From the NCBI RefSeq assembly GCF_017309585.1, contig NZ_CP071321.1:3926001-3990000 (forward strand): DNA of 64,000 bases. Direction: 5' to 3'. Both the position numbers and the translations under genes were made by a program. A model generated the notes under the pieces. It saw only the letters and a list, made by a program, of their open reading frames with translations, was not told the origin of the DNA and searched no databases. Position 1 is the stretch's first letter. Every line of letters starts with the position of its first letter. The DNA comes from Nitrogeniibacter aestuarii (lineage in GTDB: Bacteria > Pseudomonadota > Gammaproteobacteria > Burkholderiales > Rhodocyclaceae). This document shows positions 50,375 to 57,800 of this stretch, piece after piece.

Positions 50375-50955
50375 GCCTTGCCGGCCTCCAGTGCCTGGAT
50401 GCGACCGGAACTCATGTCATACACCCAGCCGGAGAGCCGCAGCTTGCCCTGCTCCATCGCGCGACCCACGAAGGGATAGCTGGCCAGATGCTCCAGTTGC
50501 AGGCGCACGTTCTCTTCGACAATGCGATTGTGACGGGTCGTCGCGTCCAGCCCGGGCTCGCGCCGGTCCACCCGGTGAGCGGCCTCGCGGGCGTTGTGCA
50601 GCCAGATGGGCACGTACTGGTCGTGCTCACTGCTCTGGTCGAGGGCCAGGATGCCGCCGCAGCCATAGTGGCCGCAGATGACGATGTCCGGGATGTTGAG
50701 GTGGTTGATCGAGAATTCGAGGACTGCCGACAGGTTCCAGTCATTAGGCGCGACGATGTTGGCCACGTTGCGATGCACGAAGATTTCGCCCGCCGGGGTC
50801 TGGGTGATGGTGTTGACCGGCACCCGCGAGTCGGAGCAGCCGATCCACAGCACCGTGGGCTTTTGCGCCTTCGCCAGCTCGGCGAAATGCTCGCGCTCGT
50901 TTTCGAAGACGGTTTCGACGAAGCGGGCGTTACCGCGCAGCAAATCGTTGATCAT
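50371..50955 (-). CDS. Beta-class carbonic anhydrase
   Basis: A 194-residue zinc enzyme interconverting carbon dioxide and bicarbonate. The zinc ligands and active-site dyad are all present: Cys40, Asp42 and Arg44 in CSDSRVP, and His96 and Cys99 in GHYGCGG. Length is at the short end of the Can-type (about 200-220). It lies 33 bases after the PaaK-like ligase and overlaps the CoA transferase start, so it is made with CoA-thioester enzymes, suggesting bicarbonate supply to or removal from that pathway. Confidence 0.93.
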   Translation of the reverse strand: MINDLLRGNARFVETVFENEREHFAELAKAQKPTVLWIGCSDSRVPVNTITQTPAGEIFVHRNVANIVAPNDWNLSAVLEFSINHLNIPDIVICGHYGCGGILALDQSSEHDQYVPIWLHNAREAAHRVDRREPGLDATTRHNRIVEENVRLQLEHLASYPFVGRAMEQGKLRLSGWVYDMSSGRIQALEAGKA

Positions 50956-50988
50956 GCGTTCTCCAACGGACGCCGGCGCGCCACCGGG

Positions 50989-52218
50989 TCAATCGTAGGT
51001 ACGGATGTCGTCGATGACCTTGCCGTCATTGGGCAGGCCCCCCGGCGCCACGAACTCGATCTCGCCACGCAGCTTGGTGATGTCACGCAGGCTGGCAATC
51101 AGGGCCTCACCAAGGGCTTCGCTGCCATGGACTTCGCACCGCAAGGTCATGCGATCCGTCAGGTCCGGGTTGTCCACGACGAGGCGTGCGCGCGCCACCT
51201 CGGGGTGGCGCTTGAGCACTGCGGCGACCTGCCCCGGATGCACGAACATGCCCTTCACCTTGGTGGTCTGGTCGGCACGGCCCATCCAGCCCTTGATACG
51301 CGTATTGGTACGGCCACACGGGCTCTGTCCGGGCAGGTAGGCGGACAGATCGCCGGTGCCGAAGCGGATGAGCGGGTAGTCCGGATTGAAGGTGGTGACC
51401 ACCACCTCGCCCACTTCGCCTTCAGCGACCGGATCGCCCGTACCGGGCCGTACGATCTCGACCAGCACATCCTCGTCGATCACCAGGCCTTCGCGGGCCG
51501 GCGTCTCGAAGGCGATGAGGCCGATGTCGGCGGTGGCATACGCCTGATAAGCCTCGATGCCGCGAGCGGACAGCGCCTCGCGCTGGCTGGGCGGGAACGC
51601 CTCGCCCGACACGAAGGCCTTGGTGAACGGGACCGTCATGCCCGCCTCGTCAGCCTTTTCGATGAGAATGCGCAGGAAGGACGGCGTGCCCGAATAGGCA
51701 TTGGGTTGCAGGTCGCAAATCGCTTCGAGCTGCTGATCGGTCTGACCGACGCCGCCCGGGAACACGGTACACCCCAAGGCATGCGCGGCCGTTTCCATCA
51801 TCGAGCCGGCCGGGGTCATGTGGTAGGAGAAGGTGTTGTGGACCAGATCACCCTCACGGAATCCAGCCGCGTGAAAGGCCCGGGCCAGTCGCCAATAGTC
51901 GGGGCGATTGCCTTCGGGTTCATAGATCGGCCCCGGCGACGCAAACACCCGCGCCGTCGTCCGCCCCCAACCCGCCGCGGCAAACCCACCGAAAGGCCGC
52001 GCGCCCTTCTGCAGCTCGAGCAGTTCGGACTTGCGGGTCACCGGCAGTGCCGCCAGTGCCTCGCGGGAAGTGATGGTTGACGGATCGATGTTCGCCAGCA
52101 ACCGGGCAAATGCCGGCGCCTTGCTTCGCGCATGGGCGATCTGCCCCGGTAATCGGGCCAACAGATCGCGCTCCCGCTCGGCGGGGTCACGGGTTTCTCG
52201 CGCGTCGTAATGGGTCAT
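50989..52218 (-). CDS. Phenylacetate-CoA ligase-like (PaaK-family) adenylating enzyme
   Basis: A 409-residue ANL-superfamily protein. It has the PaaK-like core (NTFSYHMTPAGSMMETAAHA, YSGTPSFLRILIEKADE, YATADIGLIAFE, PLIRFGTGDLSAYLPG) and the C-terminal domain (RADQTTKVKGMFVHPGQVAA). The phosphate-binding loop reads RVFASPGPIYEPEG instead of the usual SSGTTG-type motif, a variant seen in a PaaK-like subgroup. It probably activates a carboxylic acid with ATP and CoA; a strict phenylacetate specificity is not shown. It follows livF by 111 bases. Confidence 0.82.
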   Translation of the reverse strand: MTHYDARETRDPAERERDLLARLPGQIAHARSKAPAFARLLANIDPSTITSREALAALPVTRKSELLELQKGARPFGGFAAAGWGRTTARVFASPGPIYEPEGNRPDYWRLARAFHAAGFREGDLVHNTFSYHMTPAGSMMETAAHALGCTVFPGGVGQTDQQLEAICDLQPNAYSGTPSFLRILIEKADEAGMTVPFTKAFVSGEAFPPSQREALSARGIEAYQAYATADIGLIAFETPAREGLVIDEDVLVEIVRPGTGDPVAEGEVGEVVVTTFNPDYPLIRFGTGDLSAYLPGQSPCGRTNTRIKGWMGRADQTTKVKGMFVHPGQVAAVLKRHPEVARARLVVDNPDLTDRMTLRCEVHGSEALGEALIASLRDITKLRGEIEFVAPGGLPNDGKVIDDIRTYD

Positions 52219-52329
52219 GGTGATTCCTTTGTTGCTTGCGTACCACTGGCCTTACTTGAGTCACATCGTCCCCGGCGTCGCCTTGCTCGGCCGGGCTGGG
52301 TTTGCAGCCGCGATGATTGCTCCAAGGCG

Positions 52330-53157
52330 TCACGACAGCCAGCGCTTGCGGCGGCGATAGTGCTTCACATCCCGGAAGCTCTTGCGCCCCTCGCCCGACA
52401 GACCGAGGTAGAACTCCTTCACGTCCTCGTTGTTGGCCAGATCCTTCGCGTCGCCTTCCATCACGATGCGGCCAGACTCGAGGATGTAGCCGAAGTCGGC
52501 ATAGCGCAGGGCCACCATGGTGTTCTGCTCGGCCAGCAGGAAACTCACGTTTTCCTTGCTGTTGAGGTCCTTCACGATCTCGAAGATCTCTTCCACGATC
52601 TGCGGCGCCAGCCCCATGGACGGCTCGTCGAGCAGCACCATTTCGGGGTTGGCCATGATGGCGCGGCCAATCGCGCACATCTGCTGCTCGCCGCCCGAGG
52701 TGTAGCCGGCCTGTGAGCCGCGACGGGTCTTCAGGCGCGGGAAGTAGTCGTAGACCATGTCGAGGGTGCGCTTGATGCCGGCGTTGCCATCGGGCCGGGT
52801 GTAGGCGCCGGTGAGCAGGTTTTCCTCGATGGTCAGATGCTCGAAGCAGTGGCGCCCTTCCATCACCTGGATCACGCCCTTGCGCACCAGATCGGCCGGG
52901 GTCATCTGGTCGATGCGCTGGCCCTTGAATTCGATGTTGCCCTTGGTCACATCACCGCGCTCGGCGCGCAGCAGATTGGAGATGGACTTGAGCGTGGTGG
53001 ACTTGCCCGCGCCGTTGGCGCCCAGCAAGGCCACGATCTTGCCCTTGGGCACTTCGAGTGAGACGCCCTTGAGCACGAGGATCACGTGGTCGTAGATGAC
53101 CTCGATGTTGCTGACGCTCAGATAGACATCATTGGGTGCGGCGGTCGCAGTGTTCAT
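52330..53157 (-). CDS. livF: LivF-type ABC transporter ATP-binding protein
   Basis: A 275-residue ATPase with Walker A GANGAGKSTT, signature YTSGGEQQM, Walker B MVLLDEPS and switch histidine replaced by Q in LLAEQNT, as is usual for LivF (AEQN). A basic C-terminal tail (DVKHYRRRKRWLS) extends the common length. The ATG at 53157 matches the LivF start. Substrates in such clusters include branched-chain amino acids, short amides and aromatic acids. Confidence 0.92.
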   Translation of the reverse strand: MNTATAAPNDVYLSVSNIEVIYDHVILVLKGVSLEVPKGKIVALLGANGAGKSTTLKSISNLLRAERGDVTKGNIEFKGQRIDQMTPADLVRKGVIQVMEGRHCFEHLTIEENLLTGAYTRPDGNAGIKRTLDMVYDYFPRLKTRRGSQAGYTSGGEQQMCAIGRAIMANPEMVLLDEPSMGLAPQIVEEIFEIVKDLNSKENVSFLLAEQNTMVALRYADFGYILESGRIVMEGDAKDLANNEDVKEFYLGLSGEGRKSFRDVKHYRRRKRWLS

Positions 53158-53251
53158 GAAGTTCGTCCTGCCTGCGTGGGTTCGGGATGCCCCGAAGGGC
53201 ATTCGGAGGGTCGGCGAAACGCACGCGCGGTCCTGCAGCACATGCGCTTGG

Positions 53252-53298
53252 CCGACCTCCCGGTGGGGAGGTCGCCGGCATCACCCGAAGGTGACGCC
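53252..53298 (-). promoter_or_regulatory. Tandem stem-loops between livK and livF
   Basis: Two adjacent inverted repeats lie in the 164-base livK-livF gap: GACCTCC/GGAGGTC (53252-53271), and CCGGCATCACC/GGTGACGCCGG (53273-53298) with one mismatch and a 4-base loop. No T run follows. They probably protect the upstream livK message from 3' decay or reduce read-through, raising binding protein over ATPase levels. Confidence 0.55.
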
Positions 53299-53321
53299 GG
53301 TCACGGTGGCTACCGCGGCAA

Positions 53322-54644
53322 TTACATTTCCTTGGAGCAATCGCGCGGGGTGATGCCCTTTTCCTTGGCGTAGGCCGCGGCGGAGGCCTCGATCATCGGA
53401 CGCACCACTTCGCGGTCGGCCTCGATCCAGTCGGTCACCACGTTCCACTTGGCACCGTCCCAGGTCTGGAACTTCACCTTGCCGGCACCTTCGTGATCGG
53501 AGCAGGTGACCTTAAGGTCGGGCAGGAAGCCTTCGGCACCCAGGGTCTTGAGGCGGGCAGCGTCGATGTTCAGGTGCTCGAAGCCCCAGCGCACCTGCTC
53601 GCCGGTCAGGGCCTTGCCCTCACCGAACTTGGCCTGGGCTGTGCGCAGCGCCTCGACCATGATGATTCCGTGCACCACGCCGCGGTTGTAGAGCACGGAG
53701 CCGACCAGGTCCTTCTTCTCCATGTTGCCGTGGCCCTTGGCGTAGACGTTGGATTCGATGTCCTTGATCACCGGGTAGTCGGCGCCAGCGACGTTGAAGC
53801 CGGCGGCGGTGTAGCCCTTGGCCACGTTACCGGCCGGGATCACGTCTTCCTCGGAACCGGACCACCACACGCCGACGATGTTGTCGGCCTTGTAGCCGGT
53901 CTTGGCGGCCGTCTTGATGGCGGTGGAGTTCATCACGCCCCAGCCCCACAGCACGACATAGTCCGGGCGCTCCTTGCGGATCTGCAGCCACTGGGCCTGC
54001 TGCTCGTTACCCGGGTGGGCCACGGCAATCTTGAGGACCTCGAAACCATGCTTGGCCGCCAGCGCATCCATGATGGCGTGGGATTCTTTACCGTAGGCGG
54101 AGTCGTGATAGAGCAGGCCGATGCGCTTGCCCTTGAGCTTGTCCATGCCGCCGGCCTTCTGACCGATGTATTTGACGATGGTCGAGGCCTGGGACCAGTA
54201 GGTGGTCACCAGAGGGAACACCCACGGGAACACGGAGCCATCGGCCGCGTCGGTGCGGCCGTAGCCGATGGTCACCAGCGGGATCTTGTCTTCGGCAACC
54301 TTGTCGATCACCGAGTAGGTGATGCCGGTGGACACTGGCTGGAAGGCCGAGTTACCGGTCTCCCCCTTGTTCTTCAGACGCTCGTAGCACTCGACGCCAC
54401 GGGCGTTGTTGTATTCGGTCTCGCACTCTTCCCAGACCAGCTTCACGCCGCCAACGCCGCCATCGCGCTCGTTGATCATCTGCATGTAGTCGATCCAGCC
54501 GCCGAACAGGGAGGCCCCGTTGGCGCCATAGGGGCCGACACGGTAGCTGGGCAGACCGATGAACTGCTCGGCCGACCAGGCCGCGGCGGAACCGAGCATG
54601 CCGGCAATGGCAGCACCGAGTACGACTGTTTGCTTGAGCTTCAT
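53322..54644 (-). CDS. livK: LivK-type periplasmic branched-chain/aromatic-acid binding protein
   Basis: A 440-residue type I periplasmic binding protein with a signal peptide (KLKQTVVLGAAIAGMLGSAA, cleavage near WSA). The first strand reads FIGLPSYRVGPYGANGASLF and the protein contains GGVGGVKLVWEECETEYNNA. It is longer than E. coli LivK (about 370), like the 'ABC transporter substrate-binding protein' group linked to fatty or aromatic acid ligases. The ligand is unknown. Confidence 0.9.
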   Translation of the reverse strand: MKLKQTVVLGAAIAGMLGSAAAWSAEQFIGLPSYRVGPYGANGASLFGGWIDYMQMINERDGGVGGVKLVWEECETEYNNARGVECYERLKNKGETGNSAFQPVSTGITYSVIDKVAEDKIPLVTIGYGRTDAADGSVFPWVFPLVTTYWSQASTIVKYIGQKAGGMDKLKGKRIGLLYHDSAYGKESHAIMDALAAKHGFEVLKIAVAHPGNEQQAQWLQIRKERPDYVVLWGWGVMNSTAIKTAAKTGYKADNIVGVWWSGSEEDVIPAGNVAKGYTAAGFNVAGADYPVIKDIESNVYAKGHGNMEKKDLVGSVLYNRGVVHGIIMVEALRTAQAKFGEGKALTGEQVRWGFEHLNIDAARLKTLGAEGFLPDLKVTCSDHEGAGKVKFQTWDGAKWNVVTDWIEADREVVRPMIEASAAAYAKEKGITPRDCSKEM

Positions 54645-54718
54645 GAATGTCTCCTCTCTTTATTTGGTGTGTCGCGCTTACTACAGATGAACAGTGGCCT
54701 TTCCCGAACGGATTGGCC

Positions 54719-55786
54719 TCAGTGCGGGAACGGCCAGAGCCGCAGTTTTTCCTTGCCGATCTGCCACAGGCGCGCGAGCCCGTGCGGTTCGACAATCAGG
54801 AAGAAGATGATCAGCCCGCCGAAGACGATGAGCTGGAGGTTGGATACGAAGGATGCCGACACCAGGTCGCCGAGCACCACCGGCACAAAGTTGTCCAGGA
54901 AGATCGGCAGCAGCACGATGAAGGCCGCGCCCAGGAAGGAGCCCATGATCGAACCCACCCCACCGATGATGATCATGAACAGGATCTTGAAGGACAGATC
55001 CAGGTTGAAACCCTCGGGCTCCACCGTGCCGATGTAGGCGTAGGCGTAGAGCGCCCCGGCCACGCCGCAGTAGAAGGACGACACCGCAAAGGCCAGCAGC
55101 TTGGTGCGCATCAGGCGGATGCCGATCACCTCGGCCGCCACGTCCATGTCACGCACCGCCATCCACATGCGCCCGGTGGTCGAGCGCACCATGTTCTTGG
55201 CCAGCAGCGCCATGACCACCACGATGGCCAGGGTGAGCAGGTATTTCGACTCCGGGCTCGCAAAAGTGTAGCCGAGGATGACGATATCCTGCGCCGTGAT
55301 CACGCCCGAAGACGAGTAATTGGAGAACCACTCTACCTTCACCAGCACCCAGACGATGAAGAACTGCGCCGCCAGCGTGGCCACCGCCAGATAGAAGCCC
55401 TTGATGCGCAGGCTGGGCAGGCCGAACAGGATGCCCACCAGCGCCGCGCACACCCCGCCGAGGATGAGCGCCAGGATAAAGGGCATGCCGTCGATGCGCA
55501 GGATGAAGTTGTAGGCCCCGAAGGCCCCCACCGCCATGAAGGCGGCCGAACCGAGCGAGAGCTGACCGGCGTAGCCGGTGAGGATATTCAGGCCCAGCGC
55601 GGCGAGCGAAAAGATCAGCACCGGGGTGATGATGGCCTTGAGCCAGTACTCGCTGGCGATCATCGGCACCACCAGGGCAAAGACCCCGATGAGCAGCAGG
55701 ATGCCGATGCGGTCCTGCGCGATCGGGAAGATCTGCTGGTCTGCCTCGTAACTGGTCTTGAACTGACCGGCTTCACGGTAAAGCAT
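54719..55786 (-). CDS. livM: LivM-type ABC transporter permease
   Basis: A 355-residue membrane protein with about ten hydrophobic spans and the LivM-family pattern (GYAGQLSLGSAAFMAVGAFG; GVAGALYAYAYIGTVEPEGF; IIGGVGSIMGSFLGAAFIVL). It pairs with LivH. It lies 74 bases before livK and after a repeat-rich 277-base gap that separates it from livH. Confidence 0.92.
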   Translation of the reverse strand: MLYREAGQFKTSYEADQQIFPIAQDRIGILLLIGVFALVVPMIASEYWLKAIITPVLIFSLAALGLNILTGYAGQLSLGSAAFMAVGAFGAYNFILRIDGMPFILALILGGVCAALVGILFGLPSLRIKGFYLAVATLAAQFFIVWVLVKVEWFSNYSSSGVITAQDIVILGYTFASPESKYLLTLAIVVVMALLAKNMVRSTTGRMWMAVRDMDVAAEVIGIRLMRTKLLAFAVSSFYCGVAGALYAYAYIGTVEPEGFNLDLSFKILFMIIIGGVGSIMGSFLGAAFIVLLPIFLDNFVPVVLGDLVSASFVSNLQLIVFGGLIIFFLIVEPHGLARLWQIGKEKLRLWPFPH

Positions 55787-55870
55787 GGGTTGTCTCCGGA
55801 CTCATTCTTGTCATCAATTCAAACGTGTTCATCGTGTCAGGCTGAGGCGTCATTCTTCGTAGGCCTCGTC

Positions 55871-56058
55871 CCTCCCCCTTCAAGGGGGAGGTCAGGAGGG
55901 AGATGGGTTGCCGTTCGATTCGCCCCCATCCCCACCCCAACCCTCCCCTTGAAGGGGAGGGAGAAAACAGCACCCTCACCCGCCGCCGGGCCGCCCCAAG
56001 GCGGGTGACAGCCCCCTCGGGGGGCAGCGCCGAGGCGCCAGCCCCAAGCGTGGGGGCT
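55871..56058. repeat. Cluster of short palindromic repeats between livH and livM
   Basis: The 277-base livH-livM gap contains no gene. It holds four palindromes: CCTCCCCCTT/AAGGGGGAGG (55871-55891), CCCTCCCCTT/AAGGGGAGGG (55941-55961), GCCCCC/GGGGGC (56011-56025) and AGCCCC/GGGGCT (56040-56058). The first two are near-identical inverted repeats about 70 bases apart. The style matches intergenic REP-like elements of betaproteobacteria. They would fold strongly in the operon mRNA. Confidence 0.75.
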
Positions 56059-56063
56059 TACAC

Positions 56064-56990
56064 TCACACTCGATCAATGTGCTTTTCGCCGAACAGACCT
56101 TCCGGTCTGACCAGCAGGAAGCCCAGCGCCAGCATGTACGGGAACCAGGATTCGATACCGCCGCCCACGAACGGGCCGACATAGACCTCCGCGAGCTTCT
56201 CCGATGCACCGATGATCAGGCCGCCCACGATGGCCCCCGGCACCGAGGTAAAGCCCCCCAGAATCAGCACCGGCAGCGCCTTGAGCGCGGTGTAGGTGAG
56301 CGCGAACTGCACGCCGTTGCGGGCGCCCCAGATCATGCCGGCCACCAGGGCCACAAAACCCGCCACGCCCCAGACGATGGCCCAGATGTGCTTGAGCGGG
56401 ATGCCGATGGACAGCGCCGCCTGGTGATCATCCGCCACCGCGCGCAGGGCACGCCCGATGCGGGTGTATTGGAAGAACAGCGCAAGCACCGTCACCAGCA
56501 CGCCGGCGGCGACCGCCGCGAACACATCGAAGGTCGAAACCAGAATGTTGAATTTGTCGAGCAGCCACTCGACCGGCACGTCCTCGATGCCCAGATCCAG
56601 ACCGCGCACACTGGCGCCCCAGATGCCCTGGGCAATCCCTTCGACCAGGAAGGTGAGACCGATGGTGGCCATGAACAGGGTGATCGGCGGCTGATTGACC
56701 AACGGGCGCAGCACGAACTTCTCGGTGCAGATGCCCAGCACGATCATGCTCGCCAGCGCCAGCAAGAAGGCCAGCCAGAACACCGCCTGGCCACCGGCTT
56801 CCAGTCCGGTCCAGCCGGGCAGCACCTCGAGAAAGCCCACGAAGGTCAGCGCGGCAAAGAACACCATGGCGCCCTGGGCGAAGTTGAACACCCCCGAGGC
56901 CTTGAAGATGAGCACGAAACCGAGGGCCACCAGCGCGTACAACACACCGGAGAGCAGACCACCGATAAGCACTTCGAAAAAGAAAGTCAT
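56064..56990 (-). CDS. livH: LivH-type ABC transporter permease
   Basis: A 308-residue permease with about eight hydrophobic helices, opening FEVLIGGLLSGVLYALVALG and with the family motif FKASGVFNFAQGAMVFFAAL and the coupling region RIGRALRAVADDHQAALSIG. It lies 18 bases after livG. Confidence 0.93.
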   Translation of the reverse strand: MTFFFEVLIGGLLSGVLYALVALGFVLIFKASGVFNFAQGAMVFFAALTFVGFLEVLPGWTGLEAGGQAVFWLAFLLALASMIVLGICTEKFVLRPLVNQPPITLFMATIGLTFLVEGIAQGIWGASVRGLDLGIEDVPVEWLLDKFNILVSTFDVFAAVAAGVLVTVLALFFQYTRIGRALRAVADDHQAALSIGIPLKHIWAIVWGVAGFVALVAGMIWGARNGVQFALTYTALKALPVLILGGFTSVPGAIVGGLIIGASEKLAEVYVGPFVGGGIESWFPYMLALGFLLVRPEGLFGEKHIDRV

Positions 56991-57008
56991 TTCATCTGTC
57001 TCCCGTGC

Positions 57009-57791
57009 TCAGTGCGAGGTGCCCAGGTAGGCCGCAATGACCTCGGGGTTGTTCTTCACTTCATCCGGCTCGCCGTCGCCGATCTTCTTGCCGTAGTCGA
57101 GCACCACGACGCGGTCGGAGATGTCCATCACCACGCCCATGTCGTGCTCGATGAGCACGATGGTGGTGCCGAACTGGTCATTCACATCGAGGATGAAGCG
57201 ACACATGTCCTGCTTCTCTTCCACGTTCATGCCGGCCATGGGCTCGTCGAGCAGCAGCATGGAGGGCTCGGCGGCCAGCGCCCGGCCCAGTTCCACCCGC
57301 TTCTGCAGGCCATAGGGCAGGCGCCCCACCGGCGTCTTGCGGATGCTCTGGATCTCGAGGAAGTCGATCACTTCTTCCACCTTGTGGCGGTGCTCGATCT
57401 CTTCCTTGCGCGCCGCGCCCCAGTGCAGGGCGTGCTGCAGGAAGTTGCACTTCATCTTGAGGTTGCGCCCGGTCATGATGTTGTCGAGCACACTCATGCC
57501 CTTGAACAGGGCAATGTTCTGGAAGGTGCGGGCGATGCCCTGCGAGGCGGCCGTGTAGGGCTCCATCTCGCGGCGCACTTCGCCACGGAAGGTCACCTGC
57601 CCCTCCTGCGGGTGATACACCCCGTTGATCACGTTGAGCATGGAGCTCTTGCCCGCGCCATTGGGGCCGATGATCGAACGGATCTCGTGCTCGCGCACGT
57701 TGAAGCTGATGTCGGTCAGTGCCTTGACGCCCCCGAAGGAGAGCGAAATGTTCTCCAGGTTCAGGATGACGTCGCCGATTTCCCGTGCCAT
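57009..57791 (-). CDS. livG: LivG-type ABC transporter ATP-binding protein
   Basis: A 260-residue ATPase with Walker A GPNGAGKSS, a signature-region RLPYGLQKRVELGRAL, Walker B MLLLDEPMAGM and IEHDMGVVMDISD (switch His). Two bases of the family-typical SYG/PYG signature vary from the canonical LSGGQ. It lies nine bases after the acyl-CoA ligase. Confidence 0.93.
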   Translation of the reverse strand: MAREIGDVILNLENISLSFGGVKALTDISFNVREHEIRSIIGPNGAGKSSMLNVINGVYHPQEGQVTFRGEVRREMEPYTAASQGIARTFQNIALFKGMSVLDNIMTGRNLKMKCNFLQHALHWGAARKEEIEHRHKVEEVIDFLEIQSIRKTPVGRLPYGLQKRVELGRALAAEPSMLLLDEPMAGMNVEEKQDMCRFILDVNDQFGTTIVLIEHDMGVVMDISDRVVVLDYGKKIGDGEPDEVKNNPEVIAAYLGTSH

Positions 57792-57800
57792 GTCCTCTCC

